Part shown: piece after piece, positions 50,329-58,424 of the stretch
How positions within the stretch are numbered: the stretch's first letter is position 1
How the letters are laid out: each line of letters begins with the position of its first letter
Program-made: the position numbers and the translations under genes
Notes under the pieces: model-generated
Databases searched by the model: none
What the model was told of the DNA's origin: nothing
What the model saw: only the letters and a program-made list of their open reading frames with translations
Origin: Actinomycetospora sp. NBRC 106378
Lineage (GTDB): Bacteria > Actinomycetota > Actinomycetes > Mycobacteriales > Pseudonocardiaceae
Assembly (NCBI RefSeq): GCF_030269685.1
Contig: NZ_BSTT01000009.1
Location: forward strand, 1 to 64,000
Length of the DNA: 64,000 nucleotides
Reading direction: 5' to 3'

Positions 50329-51905
50329 GCAGCCCCTGGTCGCGGAACGCGACGACGGAACGCCCCGAGGCGCCCCCCGAGCCCGACACCGGGGCCGACA
50401 CCGGGGTCGCGGACGGCCACCGCAACGGCCACGCGCGCAACGGGAACGGCCGCACGAACGGCCACGCGAACGGCCACGCCGACCTCGCGGCCGACTTCGC
50501 GCGGCCCACGGGCGCGCAGGGATCCTTCGCCGACCGTCCCGCTGCGACCGACGGCCCGACCGCCACGGGCGCGCAGGAGCCCTCGGTGGCGCTCGCGGGG
50601 GCCTTCGGCCGGCCCGCCGACGCCGCGGAGTCGCTGCAGCGCCCGCGGGAGGACCCCACCGCCCGCAGCGACGCCCCCGACGACTTCTGGGCCGGCAGCA
50701 CCGCCGAGCGCGACCCGTGGCGCGACCCCTCCGCGGGCGCCGAGCTCGGCGCCCCCGCCGTGCGCGAGAGCGACCCGGAACCCGACCGGCGGGCCACCGG
50801 TCCGCGGCTGTCGGCCCGCGAGCTGCTCTTCGGCCGCCGGGTCGCACCGAGCGCCCTGGTGCTGCTGACCGTGCTGGCGCTCGCCGTCGGGGCGATCGGC
50901 GGCGTCGTCGGGCACCTCACCGCCGAGGGCGCGGACACCGTCGTCGACCCGGGGGCCACCCTCGCGCAGGTCGACGCCGGCAAGGAGCGTCCGGCGGGCT
51001 CGGTCGCGGACGTGGCCGGCCGGGTCGTCCCCGCCGTGGTCTCCATCGAGGTGCGGTCGGGGACCACCGGGGGCACCGGCTCCGGGGTCGTCGTCGACCC
51101 GCGGGGCGACATCGTCACCAACAACCACGTCGTCTCCCTCGCGGCCACCGACCCGCGCGCCACGCTGGAGGCGGTGTTCGCCTCCGGGGTCCGCGCGCCG
51201 GCGCAGATCGTCGGACGCGACCCGCAGACCGACATCGCGGTGATCAAGGTGAACGTCGCCGACCCGGTCGTCGCGCAGCTCGGGCGGTCGTCGGACCTGC
51301 GGGTCGGCGACGGCGTCATCGCGATCGGTTCGCCGCTGGGCCTCGCCGGCACGGTGACCACCGGCATCGTCAGCTCGCTGCGCCGCCCCGTGCGGCTCGA
51401 CGCCGAGACCGCGAACGTGAACCCGGTGATCGACGCGATCCAGACCGACGCCGCGATCAACCCCGGCAACTCCGGCGGGGCGCTGGTCGACTCCACCGGC
51501 GCCGTCGTCGGGATCAACACCGCCATCCGCACGCTCGGGGGCTCCGACTCCTCGGGCCAGGGCGGGTCGATCGGCCTCGGGTTCGCGATCCCCATCGACG
51601 ACGTCAAGGTCATCGCCGAGTCGCTCATCCGCACCGGTTCCTTCGCGCACACCGACCTCGGCGTGAACGCGAAGTCGGTCACCGACGGGACCTCGGACGG
51701 GGCGCAGGTGCTGAACGTGGTCCAGGGCGGTCCGGCCTCCCGGGCCGGGGTGCTCGAGGGTGACGTCATCACCCGCGTGGACCAGCGCCCGATAGCCTCG
51801 GCGGACGAGCTGGTCGTCGCGATCCGGGAGCACCGCCCCGGGGACACGGTGACGCTCGGGGTCGTCCGCGGTGGTCGGCCCCTGTCGCTGCAGGCGCAGC
51901 TGTAG
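50325..51905 (+). CDS. htrA: HtrA/DegP-like serine protease with PDZ domain
   Basis: 526 residues. A cytoplasmic, low-complexity region of about 170 residues includes a run of His-Ala-Asn-Gly repeats at 35-52. One transmembrane helix (about 176-196, LVLLTVLALAVGAIGGVVG) follows. The trypsin-like domain has its triad at His268 (TNNHVV), Asp303 (DPQTDIAVIK) and Ser383 (NPGNSGGALVD). A C-terminal PDZ domain begins near 430 (NVVQGGPASRAGVLEGDVIT). It degrades or refolds damaged exported proteins under SigE stress. Confidence 0.93.
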   Translation: MSSPWSRNATTERPEAPPEPDTGADTGVADGHRNGHARNGNGRTNGHANGHADLAADFARPTGAQGSFADRPAATDGPTATGAQEPSVALAGAFGRPADAAESLQRPREDPTARSDAPDDFWAGSTAERDPWRDPSAGAELGAPAVRESDPEPDRRATGPRLSARELLFGRRVAPSALVLLTVLALAVGAIGGVVGHLTAEGADTVVDPGATLAQVDAGKERPAGSVADVAGRVVPAVVSIEVRSGTTGGTGSGVVVDPRGDIVTNNHVVSLAATDPRATLEAVFASGVRAPAQIVGRDPQTDIAVIKVNVADPVVAQLGRSSDLRVGDGVIAIGSPLGLAGTVTTGIVSSLRRPVRLDAETANVNPVIDAIQTDAAINPGNSGGALVDSTGAVVGINTAIRTLGGSDSSGQGGSIGLGFAIPIDDVKVIAESLIRTGSFAHTDLGVNAKSVTDGTSDGAQVLNVVQGGPASRAGVLEGDVITRVDQRPIASADELVVAIREHRPGDTVTLGVVRGGRPLSLQAQL

Positions 51906-51921
51906 GCCAGGAGGACCTCCG

Positions 51922-52383
51922 GTGTTCGAGAGCGTCGGGTGGGGCGAGATCCTCGTCCTCGCGCTGATCGGGCTGTTCGTGCTCGGGCCGGAACGGCTGC
52001 CCGGCGCCATCCGCTGGGTGGCCGACACCATGCGCACCGTGCGGGAGTACGCGGCGGGCGCCCGCGACCAGCTGCGCAACGAGATCGGGCCGGAGTTCGA
52101 CGAGTTCCGCAAGCCGCTCGAGGACCTGCGCCAGATCCGGAACATGGACCCGCGGGCGGCCGTGCGGCGCTCCCTGCTCGACCCGGTGCAGGACGGCACG
52201 TGGACCGGCGCCGCCACGCCGGCCGACACCCCGCCGCCGACCGTCAACGGCACGACCGGCACCACCGGCGTGGCGCACGGCCTCCCCGCCGCCGGGGCGA
52301 GCGGCGTGATCAAGGGACAGTCCGACCGGGCGACCCCGCTCCGGCCGGGCGAGGCGGCCCCGTTCGACCCGGACGCCACCTGA
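51922..52383 (+). CDS. tatB: Twin-arginine translocase subunit TatB
   Basis: 153 residues. The N-terminal helix FESVGWGEILVLALIGLFVL then GPERLPGAIRWV is the TatA/B hallmark, followed by an amphipathic helix and a Gly/Thr-rich tail; the longer tail favours TatB over TatA. It forms the substrate receptor with TatC. GTG 51922 follows CAGGAGGAC, 16 bases after htrA. Confidence 0.92.
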   Translation: MFESVGWGEILVLALIGLFVLGPERLPGAIRWVADTMRTVREYAAGARDQLRNEIGPEFDEFRKPLEDLRQIRNMDPRAAVRRSLLDPVQDGTWTGAATPADTPPPTVNGTTGTTGVAHGLPAAGASGVIKGQSDRATPLRPGEAAPFDPDAT

Positions 52384-52466
52384 CCCGTCGCTCCCGCGGC
52401 TCCTCCGACGAGCCGTGACCGACGTCCCGTGTCCCCCGCGGCGCGGACCGGGAAGAGTGGGACGAC

Positions 52467-53120
52467 ATGAGCGTCGCTCCCCCGATCGACTGGTACCGCT
52501 GGCACGACGACTACGACGAGCTGGAGTCGTCCTCCTCGCACCGGCTCGCAGCCGTCCAGGAGCGGATCGCGGCGGAGCTGGACCGCGGGGCGCGCACCGT
52601 CGTCAGTGTGGCGGCCGGTCAGTCCCGTGACCTGCTCCCGCTCCTCATCCGCCACCCCCGGGGCCGGTCGGTGCGGGCCCTGGTGGTCGAGTCCGACGAG
52701 CGCAACGCCGAGTTCGCCGAGGGAGCGGCCGAGGGGGCCGGCCTGACCGGTCTCGAGGTCGTCACCGGCGACGCCGGGGTCTCGGACGTCTACCTCGGCC
52801 ACGCCCCCGCGGACCTCGTCCTGGTGTGCGGGCTGTTCGAGCACGTCGGGCCCGCGGACCGGAGGCGGACCACCGACGCGCTCGCCCGCCTGGTCGCCCC
52901 CGGCGGGAGCGTCGTGTGGGCGGTGCAGGCCACCGCCCTCGAGGGCGCGGACGTGCTCGACGCCACGAGCGCGGGCATCCGCGCCGACCTCGCCGCGGCG
53001 GGCTTCGCCGCGGACGGACCACTGACGGTCGGCCCGGCCGAGTTCGTGGTGGGGACCGAGCGTCGGACGGGTGCGGCCCTCCCGCTCGAGGCCGGGACCC
53101 GGCTCTTCACCTGGCGCTGA
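52467..53120 (+). CDS. Class I SAM-dependent methyltransferase-like protein
   Basis: 217 residues. WYRWHDDYDELESSSSHRLA leads to a Rossmann-like domain with VVSVAAGQSRDLLPLL (motif I), LVVESDERNAEFA and LVLVCGLFEHVGPADRRRTT. Conserved actinobacterial family; substrate unknown. Ends at a strong bidirectional hairpin. Confidence 0.78.
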   Translation: MSVAPPIDWYRWHDDYDELESSSSHRLAAVQERIAAELDRGARTVVSVAAGQSRDLLPLLIRHPRGRSVRALVVESDERNAEFAEGAAEGAGLTGLEVVTGDAGVSDVYLGHAPADLVLVCGLFEHVGPADRRRTTDALARLVAPGGSVVWAVQATALEGADVLDATSAGIRADLAAAGFAADGPLTVGPAEFVVGTERRTGAALPLEAGTRLFTWR

Positions 53121-53142
53121 CCCGCTGACCCGCTGACCCGGA

Positions 53143-53182
53143 CCGGGGGCCGACCGGCCGGACGGCGCCGGTCAGCCCCCGG
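53143..53182. terminator. Bidirectional hairpin between methyltransferase and GntR genes
   Basis: Arms CCGGGGGCCGACCGG (53143-53157) and CCGGTCAGCCCCCGG (53168-53182) pair with one wobble around a ten-base loop. The GntR stop codon lies in the right arm. Three tandem CCGCTGAC-like octamers (about 53115-53138) precede it. Confidence 0.65.
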
Positions 53183-53816
53183 ACCCGGAACGGCCCGCGT
53201 GCCGGGCGACGAGGTGGCGTCGCATCAGCATGGACGCCATCTCCCCGTCCTGGTCGAGCACGGCGCGCACGATCGCGGCGTGCTCCTCCCAGGACAGCTC
53301 CGCCGCGGCGGTCCGCCCGCCGACGAGGTGCTGCGCCTGCGTCCGGATCGAGCTCAGTACCGTCGCCAGCACCCGCGATCCCGTGCCCGCGGCGAGCATG
53401 TCGTGGAACCGCTCGTTGAGGGCCGAGAGCTCGTCGTCGCGGCCGTCGGCGCTGGCCCGGTCCCCGGCGTCGAGCGCCGCCGCGAGCTCGGCGAAGACCC
53501 CGGGATCGGCGCGCTGGGCCGTCCGCTCGACCGCGAGCAGCTCCAGCGCCATCCGGATGTCGTGCACCATCGCGATCTCGGTGTCGTCGGGGACGACCAC
53601 CCGGACCCCGCGTCGCGGCAGCGACTCCAGCAGGCCCTCGGCCTCCAGCAGTCGGAAGGCCTCCCGTACCGGGAGACGCGACACGCCGAGCCGTTCCGCC
53701 ACGCCCTGCTCCGTGAGGTGGGTGCCGGGCTCGACGTCGCCGGAGAGGACGGCCGATCGCAGCTCGTCGGCGACCTCTTCGCGCAACGAGCGGTGACGTG
53801 GCCCGATCTGCTTCAC
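53172..53816 (-). CDS. GntR-family (FCD) transcriptional regulator
   Basis: 214 residues. The winged helix is REEVADELRSAVLSGDVEPG then GVSRLPVREAFRLLEAEGLL; the effector domain is FCD-type (LNERFHDMLAAGTGSRVLAT) with metal-ligand histidines. It probably senses a carboxylate from the adjoining catabolic island. GTG 53816 follows GGGAGGGAC. A GGATACA motif 28 bp upstream is shared with two promoters of the island. Confidence 0.88.
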   Translation of the reverse strand: MKQIGPRHRSLREEVADELRSAVLSGDVEPGTHLTEQGVAERLGVSRLPVREAFRLLEAEGLLESLPRRGVRVVVPDDTEIAMVHDIRMALELLAVERTAQRADPGVFAELAAALDAGDRASADGRDDELSALNERFHDMLAAGTGSRVLATVLSSIRTQAQHLVGGRTAAAELSWEEHAAIVRAVLDQDGEMASMLMRRHLVARHAGRSGSGG

Positions 53817-53843
53817 GCCTGTCCCTCCCGGTTCCCCTGTGCG

Positions 53844-53861
53844 GGATACAGAGTTCGATCC
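53844..53861 (-). promoter_or_regulatory. GGATACA motif upstream of the GntR gene
   Basis: GGATACAGAGTTCGATCC shares its first seven bases with the elements at 54031 and 56696 and also ends in ATCC. It may be an autoregulatory site. The rest of the 230-bp divergent gap shows no other clear feature. Confidence 0.35.
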
Positions 53862-54030
53862 GAGGCCGCGCACGGGCCGAGCCCACCCTCGGGCGGGGGG
53901 CGTGGTGTCGTGATCCTGCCATATCGACCGGCGCGATCGGCAGGCCATCGGCCGTTCGGAGGCCCGTCGGAACGGACAGGGGACTTGATACGTCGCCGTA
54001 ACGTGCGACGGGTCGGTGGCAACAATCTCA

Positions 54031-54043
54031 GGATACAAAATCC
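54031..54043 (+). promoter_or_regulatory. GGATACAAAATCC element, candidate operator/promoter
   Basis: The 13-mer GGATACAAAATCC is three bases before the VOC start and differs at one base from 56696-56708. GGAT and ATCC form inverted half-sites. A TGG trinucleotide 11 bases upstream is shared by both sites. Confidence 0.5.
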
Positions 54044-54046
54044 GCC

Positions 54047-54484
54047 ATGACCACACCAGCCATCGACGATGCGGCCGCGCCGCCGGCCCCGCTGGCCGTC
54101 CGACAGTTGGACCACATCGTCCTGCGGGTCGCGGATCCGGAGGTGTCCGTCGCCTGGTACGTCGAGCACTTCGGGCTGCGGGTCCACCGTCTCGACGAGT
54201 TCCGCGCCGGACGCGTGCCGTTCCCGTCGGTCGAGATCCGGCCCGGCACGATCATCGACCTCGACGGCCGGACCCCGCGGACCGGCACGAACCTCTCCCA
54301 CTTCTGCCTCGTCGTCGACGAGATCGACCTCGTCGCCCTCGCCGGCTCCGGCCGTTTCCCGGGCATCGACGGCCCGCACCGCCGGTGGGGCGCTCTCGGC
54401 CCGGCCGACCTCGTCTACGTGCAGGACCCCGACGGACACACGATCGAGCTGCGCCACTACGGCCCCAGCCAGGTGCAGGCCTGA
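54047..54484 (+). CDS. VOC (glyoxalase/extradiol-like) family protein
   Basis: 145 residues of the vicinal oxygen chelate fold. LDHIVLRVADPEVSVAWYVE opens the first beta-alpha-beta unit with a metal histidine; LSHFCLVVDEIDL opens the second, and the C-terminal DPDGHTIELRHYG carries the glutamate ligand. It may be an isomerase, lyase or single-ring dioxygenase. First gene of the GntR-linked operon; no ribosome-binding site is visible, so it may be leaderless or short-leadered. Confidence 0.82.
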   Translation: MTTPAIDDAAAPPAPLAVRQLDHIVLRVADPEVSVAWYVEHFGLRVHRLDEFRAGRVPFPSVEIRPGTIIDLDGRTPRTGTNLSHFCLVVDEIDLVALAGSGRFPGIDGPHRRWGALGPADLVYVQDPDGHTIELRHYGPSQVQA

Positions 54485-54485
54485 G

Positions 54486-55904
54486 GTGGGCGCCGCCTCC
54501 CCGGTCGACCGGTCCCGGTCGGTCCCGCTGCGTCGGCTCGCCGAGCGCTCCGGGGCCTCGGGCGCGACCGGGGCCGTCGCCGCCGGGTCGGGCACGGCCG
54601 CCGCGATCGGCTTCGCCCAGCTGCTGCGCGGAGGCTCGGCCGTGGACGCCGTGCTCGCGGCGGCCCTCGCCGAGACGGTGCTGCTGCCGTCGAAGGCGGG
54701 CCTCGCGGGTGACCTCGTCGCCCTCGTCCACCGCGCCGGTGGGGCGCCCGAGGCCCTGACCGCCATCGGCCCGGCACCGGCGGGCCTGGCCGACCTCGCG
54801 GTCGCCCGCGGCTGGCGGATGCCGCTCACCGGCGGTCCCGCGGTCGGCGTCCCGGGGGCCCCGGCCGGCTACGCGGCCCTGGCGGAACGCGCCCGGCTCG
54901 GACTCGGCGAGCTGGCGGCACCCGCGATCGACGTGGCCCGCGCCGGGGTGGCGTGGTCGCGGACGAACGTCCGGCTGGTCGCCGCGTCCGCGGGGGTGCT
55001 GCGGGAGCACCAACCGGAGGGCTGCGTCTTCCTGCCCGCCTCGGGTCCCCGTCCCGCGGGCGCGCGGGTCCGGCTCCCCGGCCTGGCCCGGGTCCTGGAG
55101 GAGTTCGTCGCGCGCCGGGAAGGGCTGTTCGGCGCCGAGCTCGGAGCCGCGGTCGTCGAGCGGGTGCGGCGGGCGGGTGGCGTGCTCGACGCCCACGACC
55201 TGGCGGCCGTCGCGCCGCGGGCGGCCGAGTGGTCGCCCGCGCCGGTGGTCGACCTCGCCTCCGGTCCCCGGCTGTGGACCACCCCGGCGCCCAGCTACGG
55301 CACCGCGCTCGCCGAGGCCGTCGCGGGCGGGGGACCGGTGCCGGACGCGGTCCGGGCGGCGCTGTCCCGGATGCGCCGGGACCGGACGCCCGCGCGCAGC
55401 GACGGGACCTCGGCGGTCGCCGCGGTCGACGCCGAGGGCACCAGCGCGGTCGTCGTCCACTCGAACTCGTTCCCGCAGTTCGGCAGCGGACTCGTGGTGG
55501 ACGGCTACGACCTCGTCCTCGCCAACCGCGCCGGCCGGGGCTTCACCTTCGTGGAGGGCCACCCGAACGCCCCGGCCCCGGGGCGGCGACCGCGCACCAC
55601 GCTGCACGCCTGGGCGCTGGGTGACCCCGGCGCCCCGCTGCTGCTCGGCGCCACCCCCGGCGGCGAGCAGCAGGTGCCCTGGAACGCGCAGCTGCTCGCG
55701 GACCTGCTCGCCGGAGTGAGCCCGGACGAGGCGCTCGTGCGGCCCCGCTGGGAGCTCGACGCGGCCGGCGACCTGCGGGCCGAGGGCACCGACCTGCCGG
55801 AGCTGGGTGCGTCCAGCTCGCACGTCCTGGTCGGGACGGGGCCCGAGGGGCTGGTCTCGGCCTGGGCCGACCCGAGGCTCGAGGGCCTGGCGGTGGCGGG
55901 ATGA
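54486..55904 (+). CDS. Gamma-glutamyltransferase-like Ntn hydrolase
   Basis: 472 residues, shorter than usual gamma-glutamyltranspeptidases. LRGGSAVDAVLAAALAETVL then SKAGLAGDLVAL corresponds to the N-terminal GGxAxDAA region; DGTSAVAAVDAEGTSAVVVH at about 306-325 covers the expected autocatalytic Thr and following strand; LGATPGGEQQVPWNAQ matches the conserved Gly loop. No signal peptide is seen, so it may act in the cytoplasm, unlike secreted relatives. It could hydrolyse a gamma-glutamyl or other amide intermediate. GTG 54486 begins one base after the VOC stop; ATGA overlap with the next gene. Confidence 0.7.
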   Translation: MGAASPVDRSRSVPLRRLAERSGASGATGAVAAGSGTAAAIGFAQLLRGGSAVDAVLAAALAETVLLPSKAGLAGDLVALVHRAGGAPEALTAIGPAPAGLADLAVARGWRMPLTGGPAVGVPGAPAGYAALAERARLGLGELAAPAIDVARAGVAWSRTNVRLVAASAGVLREHQPEGCVFLPASGPRPAGARVRLPGLARVLEEFVARREGLFGAELGAAVVERVRRAGGVLDAHDLAAVAPRAAEWSPAPVVDLASGPRLWTTPAPSYGTALAEAVAGGGPVPDAVRAALSRMRRDRTPARSDGTSAVAAVDAEGTSAVVVHSNSFPQFGSGLVVDGYDLVLANRAGRGFTFVEGHPNAPAPGRRPRTTLHAWALGDPGAPLLLGATPGGEQQVPWNAQLLADLLAGVSPDEALVRPRWELDAAGDLRAEGTDLPELGASSSHVLVGTGPEGLVSAWADPRLEGLAVAG

Positions 55905-56665
55905 GGGTCGGCATCCTCGGCGCCGGGCCGCTGGGCGTCGCGGTCGCCGGGCCGTTGCGCCGCGGCGAGGTCGCCGGGTGCACGGCCGCGGGCGTGGTCA
56001 CCTCCGCGTCGAGCGAACGGGACCGGGACGAGTTCGCCGACCGCTGCGAGGTCGTGGTGGAGGCCGCCGGCGTCGGCGCCGTCGCCGACCGGGTCGCCCC
56101 GCTGCTCCGGCGGGGACGGGACGTGGTGCTCTGCTCGAGCGCCGCGCTCGCCGACCCCGTCGTCGCCGCCCGGCTCGCCCGGCGGGCGCCGGGTCGGGTG
56201 CTCGTCCCGTCGGGTGCGATCGGGGGGCTGGACGTCTGCCGCGCGGCCACCCGCGGGGACCCTTGCGCGCAGGTCCGGCTGACGACGACCAAGCGGTCCG
56301 ACGCCGTCGGTGGCGGGACGGGTGAGATCTTCCGGGGGAGCGCCCGTGAGGCCGCCCTCGCCTTCCCCCGGACGGCCAACGTCGCGGCGACGCTGGCCCT
56401 CGCCACCGTGGGGTTCGACGCCGTCGAGGTCGTCGTGTGCGCGGACCCCGCCGCGTTCCGCACGCGGCACGAGATCGAGGTCGAGAGCCGGCTCGGCCAC
56501 TACCGGACCACCGTGGAGAACACGGTGGCGCCCGGTTCCGGAGGGCGGACCTCGGCGGTCACCGCCTGGTCGGTGATCGTCCTGCTGGAGACGCTCGCCG
56601 CCGGTGCGCCACCCCCACAGCCGGGATGCACCGTCGCGGTCGTCCCGGGCTTATCGGCGCCGTAA
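55901..56665 (+). CDS. Aspartate dehydrogenase-like NAD(P)-dependent enzyme
   Basis: 254 residues. VGILGAGPLGVAVAGPL is the dinucleotide-binding motif; VPSGAIGGLD and FPRTANVAATLALATVG are characteristic of the L-aspartate dehydrogenase (DUF108) family, and RHEIEVES holds the catalytic histidine. It probably interconverts an amino acid and a keto acid with ammonia. In this catabolic setting another amino-acid substrate is plausible. ATG overlaps the upstream stop. Confidence 0.8.
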   Translation: MRVGILGAGPLGVAVAGPLRRGEVAGCTAAGVVTSASSERDRDEFADRCEVVVEAAGVGAVADRVAPLLRRGRDVVLCSSAALADPVVAARLARRAPGRVLVPSGAIGGLDVCRAATRGDPCAQVRLTTTKRSDAVGGGTGEIFRGSAREAALAFPRTANVAATLALATVGFDAVEVVVCADPAAFRTRHEIEVESRLGHYRTTVENTVAPGSGGRTSAVTAWSVIVLLETLAAGAPPPQPGCTVAVVPGLSAP

Positions 56666-56695
56666 CACCTGCGCTGCGCCCTGGACATGCCCTTT

Positions 56696-56708
56696 GGATA
56701 CAACATCC
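56696..56708 (+). promoter_or_regulatory. GGATACAACATCC element, candidate operator/promoter
   Basis: Differs from 54031-54043 at one base, and has the same TGG 11 bases upstream. CGCCGTAAC occurs 28-29 bases upstream of both. It lies 31 bases before the ABC ATPase start, suggesting a second promoter of the island. Confidence 0.5.
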
Positions 56709-56739
56709 CGTGACCCGTTCCCACCGGAAGGACCCGACC

Positions 56740-57558
56740 GTGACAGTCGCCGCCACTGCGACCGGTCCCCGCGAGGAGACCACAGGAACGCCCGATCTGG
56801 TGCGGCTCACCGATGTGAGCATCGTCCACGGCCGCGGCCGCAAGGCCGTCGTCGCGGTGGACGGCGCCGACCTGGAGATCGGGCGGAAGGAGTTCGTGGC
56901 GGTCATCGGGCCGTCGGGCTGCGGGAAGTCGACGCTGCTCAAGGCGGTGGCCGGACTGCTGCCCGCCGGCTCGGTCCAGGGCCGGATCGCCGTCGACGGC
57001 CTCGACCCCGCCGCGGCCCGCCGCGCCAACCGCTTCGCCTTCGTGTTCCAGGAGCCCGTGCTCGCCCCGTGGCGCACCGCCCTGCAGAACGTGCGGCTCC
57101 CGCTCGAGGTCGCCGGGCGCGACGTCCGGGCCCGCGCCGGGCGCACACCCGAGGAGCTCCTCGAGCTCGTGGGGCTGCAGAGCTTCGCGGACAAGCTGCC
57201 GGCCGAGCTCTCCGGGGGCATGAAGCAGCGGGTGTCGATCGCCCGCGCGCTGACGCTCGAGCCGTCCGTGCTGCTCATGGACGAGCCGTTCGGCGCGCTG
57301 GACGAGATCACCCGCGACCACATGCACTCCGAGCTGCTCACCATCTGGTCCGCCACCGGCTCGTCGGTCGTGCTCGTCACGCACTCGCTGACGGAGGCGG
57401 CCTTCGTCGCCGACCGGGTCGTCGTCATGTCCCCGCGCCCCGGCCGGATCAAGACCGTGCTGCGCATGCCGTTCGCCCGGCCCCGCGACCCGGCACTCAA
57501 GACGAGCGTCGAGTTCCTCGAGGCCGTGAACGAGATCCGCGCGGCGTTGGAGGCCTGA
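56740..57558 (+). CDS. Nitrate/sulfonate-type ABC transporter ATPase
   Basis: 272 residues. Walker A GPSGCGKST, Q-loop VFQEPVLAPWRT, signature LSGGMKQR, Walker B VLLMDEPFGALDE and switch THSLTEA are present; the EPVLAPWRT form is typical of SsuB/TauB/NrtD-like importers. GTG 56740 follows GGAAGGAC. It powers the permease and binding protein encoded next. Confidence 0.9.
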   Translation: MTVAATATGPREETTGTPDLVRLTDVSIVHGRGRKAVVAVDGADLEIGRKEFVAVIGPSGCGKSTLLKAVAGLLPAGSVQGRIAVDGLDPAAARRANRFAFVFQEPVLAPWRTALQNVRLPLEVAGRDVRARAGRTPEELLELVGLQSFADKLPAELSGGMKQRVSIARALTLEPSVLLMDEPFGALDEITRDHMHSELLTIWSATGSSVVLVTHSLTEAAFVADRVVVMSPRPGRIKTVLRMPFARPRDPALKTSVEFLEAVNEIRAALEA

Positions 57559-57636
57559 GATGACGCAGATCGTCGACGACCCCGCCCGGACGACCGCTAC
57601 CGCAGCGCGGTCGTCCCCCCGGAGCTCCGTCCCTCG

Positions 57637-58398
57637 ATGCTGCTGCGCGTGCTGCGCTCCACCCGGGTGTGGCTCGTGCTGCTGGCGGGCGTCGTGGTGT
57701 GGCAGATCGCCGTGACCGTGCTCGACCTGCCGAACTACATCCTGCCCTCGCCGGTGCGGGTGGTCACCGAGTTCGCCAACCGGCCGCTGCTCTACCTGCA
57801 GGCCACGCTGGTGACGACGTGGGAGTCCCTGGTCGGGTTCGGCGCCGCGGTGGTGCTCGGCGTCGTGCTGGGCGTGCTCATCGCCCGGTCCCGGCTCACC
57901 GAGGAGCTCCTCTACCCCTATCTGAACGTGCTGCGGGTGACGCCCACGGTCGCGATCGCACCGCTGCTGACCATCTGGTTCGGCCGGGGCTTCCTGCCGA
58001 TCGTGGTCGTGTCCTTCCTCATCGCGTTCTTCCCGATCATCGTCCAGACCGTCCTCGGCCTGAACTCCGCCGACCGCGGCCTGGTCGACGTCCTGCGCAT
58101 CGCCAACGCCGGCGAGCTGCAGATCCTCCGCAAGATCCGCCTGCCCAACGCGCTGCCCTACATCTTCGCCTCGTTCCGCATCTCCGCCCCCGGAGCGGTG
58201 ATCGGCACGCTCGTCGGCGAGTTCATGAGCGGCTCGCAGGGCCTCGGCTTCCTCATCACCACCGCCAGCGGCCAGCTCAACACCAGCTCGGTGTTCGTGC
58301 TGGTGGTGCTCTCCTCGCTCCTCGGCATCGCGATGTTCCAGGTCTGCGTGCTCGTCGAGCGCCGCGTCGTGCGCTGGCACCCGTCCGTCAGCCTCTGA
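57637..58398 (+). CDS. Nitrate/sulfonate-type ABC transporter permease
   Basis: 253 residues with six hydrophobic segments. The N-terminal VWQIAVTVLDLPNYILPSPV and EAA-loop VLRIANAGELQILRKIRLPN match SsuC/TauC permeases. ATG 57637 is the only start in frame, 78 bp after the ATPase stop. The upstream in-frame sequence (DDRYRSAVVPPELRPS) looks coding, and ATG 57560 begins a peptide in another frame that could be the original N-terminus, so a small frameshift is possible. Confidence 0.85.
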   Translation: MLLRVLRSTRVWLVLLAGVVVWQIAVTVLDLPNYILPSPVRVVTEFANRPLLYLQATLVTTWESLVGFGAAVVLGVVLGVLIARSRLTEELLYPYLNVLRVTPTVAIAPLLTIWFGRGFLPIVVVSFLIAFFPIIVQTVLGLNSADRGLVDVLRIANAGELQILRKIRLPNALPYIFASFRISAPGAVIGTLVGEFMSGSQGLGFLITTASGQLNTSSVFVLVVLSSLLGIAMFQVCVLVERRVVRWHPSVSL

Positions 58399-58424
58399 CC
58401 CCGACACCACCCCAGGAGACCGTC

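Noticed and set aside
53113..53140. CCGCTGAC octamer repeats as a regulatory array
   Set aside because: Only three units at the end of a gene beside a terminator hairpin; slippage is the simpler explanation.
57560..57637. A separate small gene from ATG 57560
   Set aside because: It soon becomes a Cys-rich translation of the permease gene in the wrong frame; kept only as a possible frameshifted N-terminus.
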